In this document: positions 8,568 to 18,588 of the stretch, one piece after another
Numbering within the stretch: the stretch's first letter is position 1
Layout: every line of letters starts with the position of its first letter
Program-made: the position numbers and the translations under genes
Notes under the pieces: generated by a model
Told to the model about the DNA's origin: nothing
The model's input: the letters and a program-made list of their open reading frames with translations, nothing else
Databases searched by the model: none
Assembly (NCBI GenBank): GCA_946887045.1
Contig: CAMPKC010000002.1
Location: 1-64,000, forward strand
Source: an uncultured Sphingobacteriaceae bacterium
Lineage (GTDB): Bacteria; Bacteroidota; Bacteroidia; Sphingobacteriales; Sphingobacteriaceae
Reading direction: 5' to 3'
Length of the DNA: 64,000 nt

Positions 8568-9107
8568 CTAAAAGCTATTCTTAAAAAAGCTAAACGATGA
8601 ATTTCCATATTTCCGCTGCTCAGTAAAATTTGGATGATTGCCAATTCGCTTTGAACTTGGATGTTCAACAATCAACATTCCGTCGGGTCTTAAAAGCTTT
8701 CGCTCAAAAACGAGATCGGCAATTAAAGGAATTTGAGGTATATCATAAGGAGGATCTGCAAAAATCAGATCAAAAGTATCATTGTCTTCTTTTAAAAATC
8801 TAAAAACATCCGCTTTTAACGGAGTGATTATATTCATCTGATGCTGCTTTGAAATTTCTTTCAAATACCGGATGCATCCAACATTACTATCCACAGAAAG
8901 AACTTCTGTAGCTCCCCTGGACGCAAACTCCATCGAAATATTGCCTGTGCCGCTAAACAGATCTAATACTTTTAAGCCTTCAAAATCAGTTTGGTTGTTT
9001 AAAATATTGAAAAGAGCCTCCTTAGCCATATCGGTCGTCGGCCGCACCGGAAGATTTGTAGGCGGATAAAACCGCAATCCTTTAAGCTTGCCGCCGATTA
9101 TTCGCAT
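8568..9107 (-). CDS. rsmD: 16S rRNA m2G966 methyltransferase RsmD
   Basis: This 179-residue Rossmann methyltransferase has the N-terminal RIIGGKLKG segment, RPTTDMAKEALFNIL, the SAM-binding LDLFSGTGN loop and the catalytic DPPYD motif. These identify RsmD, which methylates G966 of 16S rRNA in the small subunit. The start overlaps the end of the DUF3822 gene by 10 bp, so the two are co-transcribed and probably translationally coupled. Confidence 0.95.
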   Translation of the reverse strand: MRIIGGKLKGLRFYPPTNLPVRPTTDMAKEALFNILNNQTDFEGLKVLDLFSGTGNISMEFASRGATEVLSVDSNVGCIRYLKEISKQHQMNIITPLKADVFRFLKEDNDTFDLIFADPPYDIPQIPLIADLVFERKLLRPDGMLIVEHPSSKRIGNHPNFTEQRKYGNSSFSFFKNSF

Positions 9108-9937
9108 AACAAAAGGCCTAATAGCGAAAAATACCTGTGTTTTGAGGTCTGATCAAAAGCCTTAGAGAAGTTTATAATCTCTGTACTGTCGGCAAAACGA
9201 ACGTCTTCAAAATATTTTTCAATTCGTTTGTACTGCTCATCAGAAGATTCTATGTTTCCGGCTAAAATCACAGAGGTGTTTTTTGTATCAACTGCTAATT
9301 GTTCCCTAATCATCAAAAGATAATAATTGAAGTCATCCGCATTTTTTATGGTATAGTTATTATTAAATACAAGTTTTTCATCAGAAATCAAACAAGCTTC
9401 AAAAGACTGATCATTAAACTGAAGAAGAAGTTTATGAGCGTTTGTATCGCGGAGTCGTAAACCAATTTCTGCCAGCGGTTCCACCTGACTAAATAAACGA
9501 GCATCTGGAAATGTACTTGTTATAGGCATTATGTCTTTTACTTTGAGGGCTATAACACACTTTATACTATCCTTATTAATTGACGAAATAAAGGTTTTTG
9601 TATCCCTGCCTGCCTGGATTAGCTTTTCATATTCAGGCAAATCGGTAATTATAAAATATTGAGTTGGCAGCAAAGTAAAATGGGGTGTTTGAACTGATAC
9701 TTTTACTTTAGCAAAGCCCGACTTTAATTCAGAAATAGTTGCCAATAAATCGTCTAAAGCAGCATCGATCGAATCCTTTACAGGAGAATCATAAAGAACA
9801 ACCAAACTATTATCTATCCCATTAATGATTGCGTAAGAGATACGCTGGGGCGTGATTTTAATCAGAAGCTGCATTTCCCTGGTCTGGGTACTGTCAAACC
9901 TCTCGTCCTTTAAGTGTACTATGCCGAAATCGTTCAT
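9098..9937 (-). CDS. DUF3822 family protein
   Basis: This 279-residue protein matches the Bacteroidota-restricted DUF3822 family, commonly found just upstream of rsmD. The fold looks like two actin/ASKHA-type halves (ISYAIINGIDNSLVVLYDS; LLLQFNDQSFEACLIS), consistent with an ATPase-like but non-catalytic scaffold. Function is unknown. Its end overlaps the rsmD start by 10 bp, and it is divergent from the helicase gene with only 48 bp between starts. Confidence 0.75.
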   Translation of the reverse strand: MNDFGIVHLKDERFDSTQTREMQLLIKITPQRISYAIINGIDNSLVVLYDSPVKDSIDAALDDLLATISELKSGFAKVKVSVQTPHFTLLPTQYFIITDLPEYEKLIQAGRDTKTFISSINKDSIKCVIALKVKDIMPITSTFPDARLFSQVEPLAEIGLRLRDTNAHKLLLQFNDQSFEACLISDEKLVFNNNYTIKNADDFNYYLLMIREQLAVDTKNTSVILAGNIESSDEQYKRIEKYFEDVRFADSTEIINFSKAFDQTSKHRYFSLLGLLLCE

Positions 9938-9985
9938 TACAACAAAACTAATTTTTTTGAACGGAATTGCGCAATTTTACATCGG

Positions 9986-11392
9986 ATGAATATTAGTAGC
10001 TTACTAAGACAGCAATTTCCTGTTAACCCTACCCCGCAACAGCTTCAGGTTTTTGATGAGCTGGATAAATTTATCACAAGCGAATACGGCGACGAATGTT
10101 TTGTGCTTAAGGGCTATGCAGGAACCGGAAAAACCACTATTGTTGCGTCCCTTGTTAAAACGTTACCAAAACTAGCCTTAAAAACTGTTTTACTTGCGCC
10201 AACCGGCAGAGCTGCTAAGGTTATAAGTAATTATTCGGGGAAGAAGGCCTTTACTATTCATAAAAGAATTTACCGGAAGAAATCTGCCATGAGCCTCGAC
10301 ATGAGCTTCATCATCAGCGAAAATCTTGCAGAAAACACCATTTTCATTGTAGACGAAGCTTCTATGATATCGAATGAAGCTGCCGATTTCAGCGGGAAAA
10401 GTCTTTTGGAGGATCTGTTGATGTATGTTTACAGCGGGAAAAATTGCAAGCTTATGCTTGTCGGAGATACTGCGCAGCTTCCGCCGGTCGGTTCAGATTA
10501 TAGTCCTGCTTTAGATACTAAGCTGCTATCTGAGGTATTCACCCGCACTGTTTTTAATTACGAACTTACGGATGTTGTGAGACAGCAGAAACAATCGGGC
10601 ATTCTGTATAATGCTACTCATATAAGAGAATTAATCCGCAGTAAAAAGGAAGAATTTCCGCAATTAAAGGTAAAAGGCTTTCCCGATATATATAACATGA
10701 CGGGAGAAAAGCTACCCGAGGGGCTGCAATACGCTTACGACAAATACGGCATGGAAAATACGCTTGTTGTTTGCCGCTCGAATAAAAATGCCAACAATTA
10801 CAATCTGCAGATTCGAAACCGGATTTTATACCGCGAAGAAGAACTAAGTGGCGGAGATTATTTAATGGTTGTCCGCAACAATTACTACTGGCTTGCAGCC
10901 GATGAACAAAGCAACGCTTTTATCGCAAATGGCGATATTGCCAAAATTCGAAAGATGAAAAACATAACCGAGCTTTATGGCTTTCGCTTTGCAGACGTAG
11001 TTTTAGAATTTCTGGATTATCCTGATGATGAGCCTTTAACCTGTAAGGTGATGCTGGATACCTTGTATTCGGAAACTCCTAGCCTGTCTAATGTCGATAA
11101 TAAGCGATTATTTGAAGCTGTTATGGAAGATTATCAGCATATAGCAAACAAAAGAATGCGGATGGAAGAGTTGAAGAAAAACCCTTATTTCAATGCCTTG
11201 CAGGTAAAATTTGCTTACGCTGTAACCTGTCATAAAGCCCAGGGCGGCCAATGGGATGCCGTATTTGTAGATCAGGGCTACCTTACCGAAGAAATGCTAA
11301 ATACTGATTTTCTAAGATGGATGTATACTGCTGTAACGCGGTCTGTAAAGGAACTGTTCCTGGTTAATTTTAACGCAAAGTTCTTTAGTTAA
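9986..11392 (+). CDS. RecD/Pif1-like superfamily 1B DNA helicase
   Basis: This 468-residue protein from the ATG at 9986 has Walker A GYAGTGKT (43-50), Walker B VDEAS (about 122-126), the SF1 motif GDTAQLPPVG (160-169) and a C-terminal UvrD_C_2 segment TCHKAQGGQWDAVFVD followed by YTAVTR. This is the RecD2/Pif1-like 5'-3' helicase group, without the long N-terminal region of RecD2. The frame opens 24 codons earlier, but that part overlaps the DUF3822 start. Its end overlaps the convergent kinase gene by 8 bp. Confidence 0.85.
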   Translation: MNISSLLRQQFPVNPTPQQLQVFDELDKFITSEYGDECFVLKGYAGTGKTTIVASLVKTLPKLALKTVLLAPTGRAAKVISNYSGKKAFTIHKRIYRKKSAMSLDMSFIISENLAENTIFIVDEASMISNEAADFSGKSLLEDLLMYVYSGKNCKLMLVGDTAQLPPVGSDYSPALDTKLLSEVFTRTVFNYELTDVVRQQKQSGILYNATHIRELIRSKKEEFPQLKVKGFPDIYNMTGEKLPEGLQYAYDKYGMENTLVVCRSNKNANNYNLQIRNRILYREEELSGGDYLMVVRNNYYWLAADEQSNAFIANGDIAKIRKMKNITELYGFRFADVVLEFLDYPDDEPLTCKVMLDTLYSETPSLSNVDNKRLFEAVMEDYQHIANKRMRMEELKKNPYFNALQVKFAYAVTCHKAQGGQWDAVFVDQGYLTEEMLNTDFLRWMYTAVTRSVKELFLVNFNAKFFS

Positions 11393-12767
11393 AGCAAACG
11401 GTAAAGGTGCTGCCAACGTTTGGTATGCTATCTACCTGAATGTTCCCCCCCATGGCGAGTATCTGCGCTTTGGTAAGATATAATCCAACACCTTTGCTGT
11501 CTTTCACGTCGTGAAAAGTTTTATAAATTCCGAAAAGATTTTTTCCATACTTTTTCAGATCAATACCTAAGCCATTATCTTTCACCTGCATATAAAGCTT
11601 ATCGTCTTTGTGCATTGTCTTTATCGAAATCTCGGGCACTCTATCCTGGTGACGATATTTCAAGGCGTTCGACAAAAGATTTTGCATAATGCTTTCGAGA
11701 TAGCTTTTGGGATAATTAATTACAGGAGCCTCAGAGAAATCATAATGCAAATTAGCACCCGACTTTTTTATATCTGCTGTAAGATTTTTCTCAACCACAT
11801 TGAAAACGTGCATGAAGTGCAGCTTCTCTTCAACAGCAAACGATTCATGCTTATTTTTGAGCAAATCGATTAAATCATCTAATTTAAATATGAGATTATC
11901 AGCCACCTCCCGAATAGTTTTTATCAGGTTATCTCTGTCGGCCTGGTCTTTAGCATCCTCATGTAATTGCAGCAATGCAATCAGATTAACCGTCGGAGAG
12001 CGAAGATCGTGAGAAGTGACATAGGCAAATCGCTCAAGTTCTGAGTTTTGAATGATCAGATCCTGGCTTAGATTCTGCAGATCTACTTTTTGGTTTTCGA
12101 GCTGATTGTTTTTGTTTTGAACTTCTTTAAAAAGCTTACCGATCTTTTCCCGGCTTTGAATGATATTGATTAAAGCCGAAATCACGATAATTAACAATAT
12201 CCAATTGCTGATAACGGTAAAAATCTGAATCCTCCGGGTTAAAGTCTCGATAACTTTATTGCTTTCGTTAAGGCTTGCTTTCTCGGTACTGGTGATATTT
12301 TTTAAAACTTCACGGATTTGTGATTCGCTTGCCTTTACCAGGTTCATATCTCTTTCTGCCGCCCTAGCGTTTAGGTTATTATTTGGTACAGTCCTGATGC
12401 TTTTATTAATATGTACGCGTTTTAAATTAATCAGCTCATTTAAACGATTCAGATTTCTCTGCTGCGAAGATTTATCGTTTAATAAAGAGTACAATCTGAT
12501 ATAACTATCATCTACTTTTTTCTCTGCCGCCAAATATTGATTGATGTAATTGGTATCCTTTGTCAGGAGGTATCCGCGATGATTCGTTTCCGAATCTTCA
12601 AGATTGTCCATGAACTCTGTGGCAGTTTCAATGGTTTCGTACGTTTTTATGGAAGCTTCATGATTTTTTTCATTTTTCGAAGTTTGAAAAAGAAAAAATA
12701 TGGTATTAATTACTATTAAGAGAATAGTAGTACCGATAAGATAAAAGATGCCCTGAGCATTTTTCAT
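11385..12767 (-). CDS. CHASE3-domain sensor histidine kinase
   Basis: The 460-residue membrane kinase has two transmembrane helices (about 7-27 and 183-203) flanking a periplasmic CHASE3 four-helix sensor (MDNLEDSETNHRGYLL is the usual signature). A coiled coil follows, then the phosphoacceptor box ERFAYVTSHDLRSP (His253) and a HATPase domain with N-box LLSNALKYR, DNGLGID and KGVGLYL. The HDLRSP variant is typical of phytochrome-like orphan kinases. No response regulator gene is adjacent. The ligand is unknown. Confidence 0.9.
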   Translation of the reverse strand: MKNAQGIFYLIGTTILLIVINTIFFLFQTSKNEKNHEASIKTYETIETATEFMDNLEDSETNHRGYLLTKDTNYINQYLAAEKKVDDSYIRLYSLLNDKSSQQRNLNRLNELINLKRVHINKSIRTVPNNNLNARAAERDMNLVKASESQIREVLKNITSTEKASLNESNKVIETLTRRIQIFTVISNWILLIIVISALINIIQSREKIGKLFKEVQNKNNQLENQKVDLQNLSQDLIIQNSELERFAYVTSHDLRSPTVNLIALLQLHEDAKDQADRDNLIKTIREVADNLIFKLDDLIDLLKNKHESFAVEEKLHFMHVFNVVEKNLTADIKKSGANLHYDFSEAPVINYPKSYLESIMQNLLSNALKYRHQDRVPEISIKTMHKDDKLYMQVKDNGLGIDLKKYGKNLFGIYKTFHDVKDSKGVGLYLTKAQILAMGGNIQVDSIPNVGSTFTVCFN

Positions 12768-13228
12768 TGTGTGCTGACTCCTCCTCTATACAATTATTCA
12801 AGAATTAAACTTCAGCGCTATTTTCGTAACCTTCCCAACGACATCAATTCATACATCGGGTAATTACTTTCTAGAAAAAATAAAAGCATTGAAAGGTTTA
12901 AAACCTTAGTGTAAAATAAAACTGATTCCTAAAACTAAGCAAAATAAGTTATAAATGAGCACAAGTGCAATACCCGTAAGCAGGTAAAAACAGATATCGG
13001 ATTTTCGATGTGACTTGTTCGTTTCCGCGTTTTTCCCTACCCATCCAAAAAGAGTATTTTCTGGCGAAAACATTAAAAGAACAGTTGATGGCATGCCTCA
13101 AAATCCTGATAAGCAACCAAAAGGCAAACTTTTGGCCACAATTCATCTATGGATTAAAGAATAAAACAGAACTTATGTACTTTTAATGCGTAAAAAGTTC
13201 TGACATTCTAATCTACGACCTCAATTCT
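12768..13228. other. Divergent intergenic region; possible one-helix peptide
   Basis: This 461-bp gap separates the CHASE3 kinase from the TonB receptor operon and should hold both promoters, but I see no convincing consensus. A 62-codon minus-strand frame (12906-13094) ends in a strongly hydrophobic stretch (CFYLLTGIALVLIYNLFCLV), which could be a small membrane protein. Start context and codon use are not persuasive. Confidence 0.35.
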
Positions 13229-15343
13229 ATGAAGATTAAATTCTTTATTATAATAGTTCTCACTTTTACATGCTTTGTTTTACAGGCACAAACGGACACT
13301 ACGAAAAACGTTTCAAAACTATCCGACCTCTCTCTCGAGGAGTTGATGGACATACAAGTAATATCTTCAACGGGTTATTTGCAAAAGACTTCCGAAGCAC
13401 CCTCAACCATCCAGGTTATCACTGCCAAGCAAATTACAGAAAGAGGGTATGAAGAACTTTCGGACGCTTTGCGTGATATTCCAGGCATTGATATGATCCA
13501 TTTAAACGGCTATGCACCGACACTCATTTATTTCAGAGGAATGTATGGCGCGGAAAATCTGAGGGCCCTTTTAATGATTGACGGTATTGTTGAAAACAAC
13601 ATTATCGGCAGCAATGACATTGCCGGGCCAGCTTATAGTTTACACAATGTTGAACGGATAGAAATTATCTGGGGGCCGGCTTCTGCATTATATGGTGCGA
13701 ATGCCTTCGGAGGTGTAATTAATATTATAACTAAAACGGGTGCTGACCTTAATGGATTTTACGCCGAAAAAGGATTTGGCACGTTTAATACCTCAGCAGA
13801 AAGAATAAGTGTCGGGCTAAAGAAATCGAAATTTGAAGTGGCTCTTTCCGGCTCACTTTACAGCACCGATGGCCCTAAATTCACAAATCGTGACCCTGAT
13901 TACTCGGCGTCATATGTAGATAAAGCATACTCATTTAATGGTTCGCTAAGCTATCACGGCAAATCAACACTCACAAAACTCGGTATTCGTGCTTATCAAA
14001 CACCTATGGGGTGGGGAACCTTTTTAAATAGCCCGACTGTCTTTCTGGGACTGCCGTCTCAGGGTTATGAAAACACAGGTGTGCTCGGCCTGTTAGCCAG
14101 AGATGTGAGAAATGAGCGCTCGGGCTTAGAGTCGCCATATGCACGTACACTATTTATTCAAAATGAGTTCAAGCCTACGCAGCGATTTAATTTATTATCC
14201 AGAGCAGTATATCGCGAGACCGGAATTGGTGATGATTCTTATGCATACATTACGCTTGACGGTAAAAAACTCATCCGGGCGATAACAACTAATTATTCTA
14301 ACCGCGTTTCGGGTGAGTTTTTAGCTAACTACATCCTTTCAGAAAAGCACAAACTTGCCGGCGGCATTCAGGTTTACCAGGATAACATTGAAAAAGGGAG
14401 CAGAAAATCTACTATCGACACGAACACAGTGTATTTGATAGACGGGAAAGACGTCGTTACAAATCTGTATTCAACCTTTTTACCAAGAACCTACGATATC
14501 CGTAACAACTTCGGATCGTATTTTCAGTATATTGCTAACACCACATTTCTAAGGCAAACCTCTTTCACCCTGGGTGGCAGGTATGATTACAATGATTATT
14601 ACGGCAATGCGCTGAGCCCGAGAATTGCTATCGTAAATCAACCGAACGATAAAACAACTATTAAATTACAATACGGAAAAGCCTATCGCGCACCAACCAA
14701 CACTGAGATCTATCAGTCTCCAAACATCAAATTAAAAACAGAAAAGATCGCGACTTACGAAGCTAACCTGATTTATGCATTCTCTAAAAAGGCTATTCTT
14801 CAGTTAAATGGCTTCCGTAACGAGTTATCAGATGTTATTATTCTTAGTAACCTCTCCAATTTAACGGTCAACAAAAACCCTGCGGAAATAACAGTCAATG
14901 GACTTGAAACCAGGCTGGATATGGTATATTCCAATGACGTGTCAAGCTTTATAAACTTCACCCTACAAGAAGCGAAGGGAGAAAATACACTCACTAAACT
15001 GAAACGCAACATGCCTGGAGTTGCCAGTTTAAAGGGTAATGCGGGACTGTCGGTTAATCTGGACGACGCGTTTACCCTTAGCCTTACCGGTAATTGGGTG
15101 GGCAAGCGCGAAACGCCAACCACCAGTCCGTTTGATGAGGTTAATGGATATTTTCTTGCAAATCTTATATTCAGCACAAAAAAGCTATTTAATGATCATG
15201 TCAATGCAAGTCTCAATATCCGCAACTTGTTTAATACCAAGTGGCTCGATCCGGGATTTAGAACTGCTGATGGATTTTTATTTTCAACTGTGTTAGAACA
15301 GCCGGGAAGAACAGGAATATTTAAAGTAGGGGTTAGTTTTTAA
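13229..15343 (+). CDS. TonB-dependent outer-membrane receptor (YfiR-linked type)
   Basis: This 704-residue receptor has a signal peptide (cleavage near ...LQAQ), then an N-terminal SLEELMDIQV segment. The plug follows (PSTIQVITAKQITERGYEELSDALRDIPG to about 165) and then the 22-strand barrel ending in an aromatic residue (GVSF). Unlike SusC it lacks the carboxypeptidase-regulatory N-domain and is shorter, so it resembles BtuB/CirA-type transporters. It is the first gene of a tight operon with a YfiR-like protein (4-nt gap) and a CHASE8 kinase, suggesting a sensory or regulated uptake role. The ligand is unknown. Confidence 0.9.
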   Translation: MKIKFFIIIVLTFTCFVLQAQTDTTKNVSKLSDLSLEELMDIQVISSTGYLQKTSEAPSTIQVITAKQITERGYEELSDALRDIPGIDMIHLNGYAPTLIYFRGMYGAENLRALLMIDGIVENNIIGSNDIAGPAYSLHNVERIEIIWGPASALYGANAFGGVINIITKTGADLNGFYAEKGFGTFNTSAERISVGLKKSKFEVALSGSLYSTDGPKFTNRDPDYSASYVDKAYSFNGSLSYHGKSTLTKLGIRAYQTPMGWGTFLNSPTVFLGLPSQGYENTGVLGLLARDVRNERSGLESPYARTLFIQNEFKPTQRFNLLSRAVYRETGIGDDSYAYITLDGKKLIRAITTNYSNRVSGEFLANYILSEKHKLAGGIQVYQDNIEKGSRKSTIDTNTVYLIDGKDVVTNLYSTFLPRTYDIRNNFGSYFQYIANTTFLRQTSFTLGGRYDYNDYYGNALSPRIAIVNQPNDKTTIKLQYGKAYRAPTNTEIYQSPNIKLKTEKIATYEANLIYAFSKKAILQLNGFRNELSDVIILSNLSNLTVNKNPAEITVNGLETRLDMVYSNDVSSFINFTLQEAKGENTLTKLKRNMPGVASLKGNAGLSVNLDDAFTLSLTGNWVGKRETPTTSPFDEVNGYFLANLIFSTKKLFNDHVNASLNIRNLFNTKWLDPGFRTADGFLFSTVLEQPGRTGIFKVGVSF

Positions 15344-15347
15344 ATAC

Positions 15348-15881
15348 ATGACAGCAAAAAAGCTCAGCTTATTTATTTTAGCCGGTGTGTTTTTCTTAGG
15401 AAACGTATCCTTCAGGCATGACCCCTCTAAAGAAAAGGAATACCTGTTAAAGGCCGCGTTTATCTATCGCTTTTCTGATTATATTGATTGGAATGGATAC
15501 GATGCTGAAACTTTTAATATAGTTGTTCTTGGTGAGTCGGGCATTGTCGAACCTTTATTAGAAATCAGCAAGAATAAAAGAATTAAAGACAAACGAATCA
15601 ATGTTCGCCAGACTAATAATCCTGATAATATTGGTAACTGTCATATAGTTTTTGTTTCCCGCAACTGGAAGTACCCCATTTCAAGCGTTACCTCGCTGCT
15701 GGATTACAAACCAACACTTATCATCACAGAACAAAAGGACGATTTCTCCAAAGGTGGTCAGATTAATTTTTTAATCTCTGATAATAAACTAAAGTTCCAG
15801 GTCGACTTGAAATCAACCTCCCGATCAGGGTTAAAAATAAGTTCACAATTGTTGCAACATGCTATAGATATTAAACGCTAA
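15348..15881 (+). CDS. YfiR/DUF4154 family periplasmic protein
   Basis: The 177-residue exported protein has the YfiR-type layout: signal peptide, LKAAFIYRFSDYIDW, FNIVVLGES, a central NCHIVFVSR strand and the C-terminal GGQINFLISDNKLKFQVDL segment. In Pseudomonas YfiR is a periplasmic repressor of the CHASE8 diguanylate cyclase YfiN. Here the next gene, 6 nt downstream, encodes a CHASE8 histidine kinase, so YfiR may hold that kinase inactive. That role is inference. Confidence 0.85.
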   Translation: MTAKKLSLFILAGVFFLGNVSFRHDPSKEKEYLLKAAFIYRFSDYIDWNGYDAETFNIVVLGESGIVEPLLEISKNKRIKDKRINVRQTNNPDNIGNCHIVFVSRNWKYPISSVTSLLDYKPTLIITEQKDDFSKGGQINFLISDNKLKFQVDLKSTSRSGLKISSQLLQHAIDIKR

Positions 15882-15887
15882 GAAAGG

Positions 15888-17306
15888 ATGCCGATGTTTG
15901 GATTACGCGATATTTCTATAAAAAATAAACTGGTATTAATGCAGGTGCTTACTTGTATAATAGTTTTAGGACTTTGTTTTGCTGCGTTTGTTATTACCGA
16001 CATTAATGGCTACAAAGAAAGAAAAGTAAACAGTACTGTATCTATTGCTAATGTTATAAGTTCTAATAGCGTTTCAGCAATTCAATTCCTTGATAATAAT
16101 GCGGCTTATGAAATTTTAAGAAAAGTAGAATCCGATGTAGTCAGCGCAACTATTTTGGATTCAAAAGGCAAAGTCTTCGCAAGTTACACCAGAAAAGGGC
16201 ATTCCCCTATTAAGTTGCAGCCGACTTATGAAGATCACTATCAATTTACCGATGATTTCCTATACGTCTATAAAGATATTGTTGATAGCAAAGAGGCGCT
16301 GGGCAGAGTGTGCCTAAAAGTAGAATTATCTGAGCTTAAAGCTATAAAAGCACAAAAGTTTCAAATTGCAACTATTATATTACTGATTGGGGTTGGTTTA
16401 GCTTTCCTGATCGGGCTCTTGAATCAGAGATATATTTCCAGGCCTCTCTTATCCCTTGTAAAGGTTATCAGGCAGATACGCGAAGAGCAGAATTACAGAA
16501 CGCATGTGCCGGTAAACGGCAATGATGAAATCAGTGCTCTATCGGCAGAATTTAACAATTTAATGGATGAAGTTGTGCGAAGCCATCAAAAGAAGGATGA
16601 ATTTATAGGAGTAGCCAGTCACGAGTTAAAAACGCCGTTAACCAGTGTGAAGTTATACCTTGAGTGTCTTGCGCGTATGGACCATGAGCAACAGGCCAAG
16701 TCGTTTGTTCTTAAGGCGAATGAAGGTGTAAATAAGCTTCATCTGCTCATTTTAGATTTATTAGATGTTTCTAAACTGCAGTCGGGACAATTACAACTTA
16801 ACCTTAAAGAGCTAACGATTGAAAATTTAGTTCAGACCTGTGTTGAAAACACTCAAATGAATAATTCGGGACACAAAATCATGCTGAATTGCGGCACCTC
16901 TGACACAATTGTGTTAGCCGATGAGGACCGTTTAGAACAAGTGATAAATAACTTGCTTGCCAATGCAATAAAATACTCGCCCAATGAGAAAGAGATTTAT
17001 ATTTCGACACAGCCAATCGAATCGGGAATTAAGATTTCGATTCAAGATTTCGGCATAGGCGTCGCAAAAGCCGAGCATTCTAAAATATTCGAGCGCTTTT
17101 ATAGAGCTACCGGAGGCAATTCAGTTATTTCCGGATTTGGATTGGGACTGTATATATGTTCACAAATCATCAAACGCCACGAGGGAAAAATTGGTGTTAA
17201 CAGTGAGCCTGGAAAGGGCTCCACCTTCTACTTTGAATTGCCGGTTGTCAACCAAAGCAAAAAAAGGTCTATTCAAAAAAAATCACGGTCGCGTCACCTC
17301 AACTGA
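15888..17306 (+). CDS. CHASE8-HAMP sensor histidine kinase
   Basis: The 472-residue membrane kinase has a first TM helix (about 17-36), a periplasmic CHASE8-type domain (about 40-150) with SIANVISSNSVSAIQF, a second TM (about 160-178) and a HAMP linker. The HisKA box EFIGVASHELKTP (His245) and a HATPase with NNLLANAIKYS and GFGLGLYI follow. A basic tail (SKKRSIQKKSRSR) ends it. CHASE8 is the sensor of YfiN, but the output here is phosphotransfer rather than GGDEF. A purine-rich AGAAAGG lies just before the ATG. No response regulator is encoded nearby. Confidence 0.9.
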   Translation: MPMFGLRDISIKNKLVLMQVLTCIIVLGLCFAAFVITDINGYKERKVNSTVSIANVISSNSVSAIQFLDNNAAYEILRKVESDVVSATILDSKGKVFASYTRKGHSPIKLQPTYEDHYQFTDDFLYVYKDIVDSKEALGRVCLKVELSELKAIKAQKFQIATIILLIGVGLAFLIGLLNQRYISRPLLSLVKVIRQIREEQNYRTHVPVNGNDEISALSAEFNNLMDEVVRSHQKKDEFIGVASHELKTPLTSVKLYLECLARMDHEQQAKSFVLKANEGVNKLHLLILDLLDVSKLQSGQLQLNLKELTIENLVQTCVENTQMNNSGHKIMLNCGTSDTIVLADEDRLEQVINNLLANAIKYSPNEKEIYISTQPIESGIKISIQDFGIGVAKAEHSKIFERFYRATGGNSVISGFGLGLYICSQIIKRHEGKIGVNSEPGKGSTFYFELPVVNQSKKRSIQKKSRSRHLN

Positions 17307-17394
17307 TCTAACTCTGAGGCAACCATCCCGAACTTTTCAATTCCTGTCGCTTAATCTACCTACCAGCCAAAAAACACTGCAAACCAAATTCAGA

Positions 17395-17664
17395 TCATGA
17401 ACTATATGCTGGATCAGGATCAGGCGAGAAATCCTCAAACTTCCGAGGATAAGAACTGCTACCTGCAGCATTTCCCTTGATGTGGGGAACCTTTGAGAAC
17501 TGCCCTTTCATCCGCTCGATATATGGTTGCGCTTTAGTCATCCAGCGGGAAAATTTCCGTTTCATATCTTCAGCAATCGACGATCCATCCGGACGCTTTT
17601 TCTTCATATAATGTAACCCGGCAGCAACGGCAGCGCCTGTAACAAACAATTTAAACAAGCTCAT
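17395..17664 (-). CDS. Small one-helix membrane protein, unknown
   Basis: This 89-residue protein starts at the ATG at 17664 with a single hydrophobic segment (LFKLFVTGAAVAAGLHY), then a basic stretch KKKRPDG and an amphipathic helix, ending in a Pro/Asp-rich tail. It resembles small YtxH-like inner-membrane proteins. The frame is open 30 codons further upstream, but that part reads poorly. It is a single gene, convergent with the kinase operon. Function is unknown. Confidence 0.5.
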   Translation of the reverse strand: MSLFKLFVTGAAVAAGLHYMKKKRPDGSSIAEDMKRKFSRWMTKAQPYIERMKGQFSKVPHIKGNAAGSSSYPRKFEDFSPDPDPAYSS

Positions 17665-17890
17665 GTTAATACGTTTTTGTTTATTAAGACAGGCAAACAG
17701 AGTGCCGGATATAAACATTTTGGCCGGCGATATTAAAATAGTTTTATGATGCATGTGGCTAAGAACTATTTAGTAAAATGCATGTTTTTCAAAATACAGA
17801 CCGACCACATTGAAGGGCAAAACACTTTCTTTAAAGTAGTATCAATGGCAATTTACAGCAAATAAGGGGCAGATTTATTAGCTTTACAGT

Positions 17891-18292
17891 ATGTATAAGT
17901 TCCCGATTTCCAAATACAAACGTTTTGCAGACCTACCATTGAAGGAACTCGACACTCAAAAATTTGCAATTTATATCATTGATTTTCACTGGAACTATTT
18001 ATTTACGAATGCAGTTGGTTGCCAAAACTTAAATAAAAAAAGTGATGATCTAATCGGGACCAGGGCATTCGCAGGGGTTGAAGTGGACCCGGAATTCAGT
18101 TTGTTTCTTAAGAAGGTTGAACAAGGCGGCGTTTCAAACATCACCACAATTTCGCCTCTTACAAGAAAAAGAGTGAGCATCACAGGCTATCCGCTTGAGG
18201 ATTGTTATTACTTTGCTGTTTCGGTACTGCCAGACAAACAGGATTTGATGAATGAGTTGCGTGGTGAATTGAGGAGGTTGACACGAAAATAA
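17891..18292 (+). CDS. PAS-fold single-domain protein
   Basis: The 133-residue soluble protein looks like one PAS domain: AIYIIDFHWNYLFTNAVG, the helical LIGTRAFAGVEVDP segment and a C-terminal sheet YYFAVSVLPDKQ, then a charged helix. There is no output domain, so it may be a stand-alone sensor or adaptor. No partner is evident next to it. The annotation rests on pattern recognition rather than a diagnostic motif. Confidence 0.55.
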   Translation: MYKFPISKYKRFADLPLKELDTQKFAIYIIDFHWNYLFTNAVGCQNLNKKSDDLIGTRAFAGVEVDPEFSLFLKKVEQGGVSNITTISPLTRKRVSITGYPLEDCYYFAVSVLPDKQDLMNELRGELRRLTRK

Positions 18293-18588
18293 GGAAAAAT
18301 GACAGCTCAGTTACAAACGCTAGCGACACTCATAATTGGACGAAATCAATAATACGCTCCTTCACCGTCTGCTGAAGTGTACTAAATACTAAACAAACCA
18401 GCAAAAAAGAAGTTCCAGTGCAAGCAAATCAGAAAGAACTTGGCTCCCCATTTGGTTTAAAGCAAGTTTATTGAGTATGAAGAAAGGTGGCAGCATCTTT
18501 GCATGCTAAGGCCAGGACCATGATCATTAGATCAAAAGGATGCTTATCAGATATCCCGTGGTCAGACAAAATACCCTAAATAAAATTT

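Noticed and set aside
12906..13094. 62-codon minus-strand frame with a hydrophobic C-terminal half
   Set aside because: Could be a small membrane protein, but start context and N-terminal half are unconvincing, and another frame overlaps it; only noted in the gap entry.
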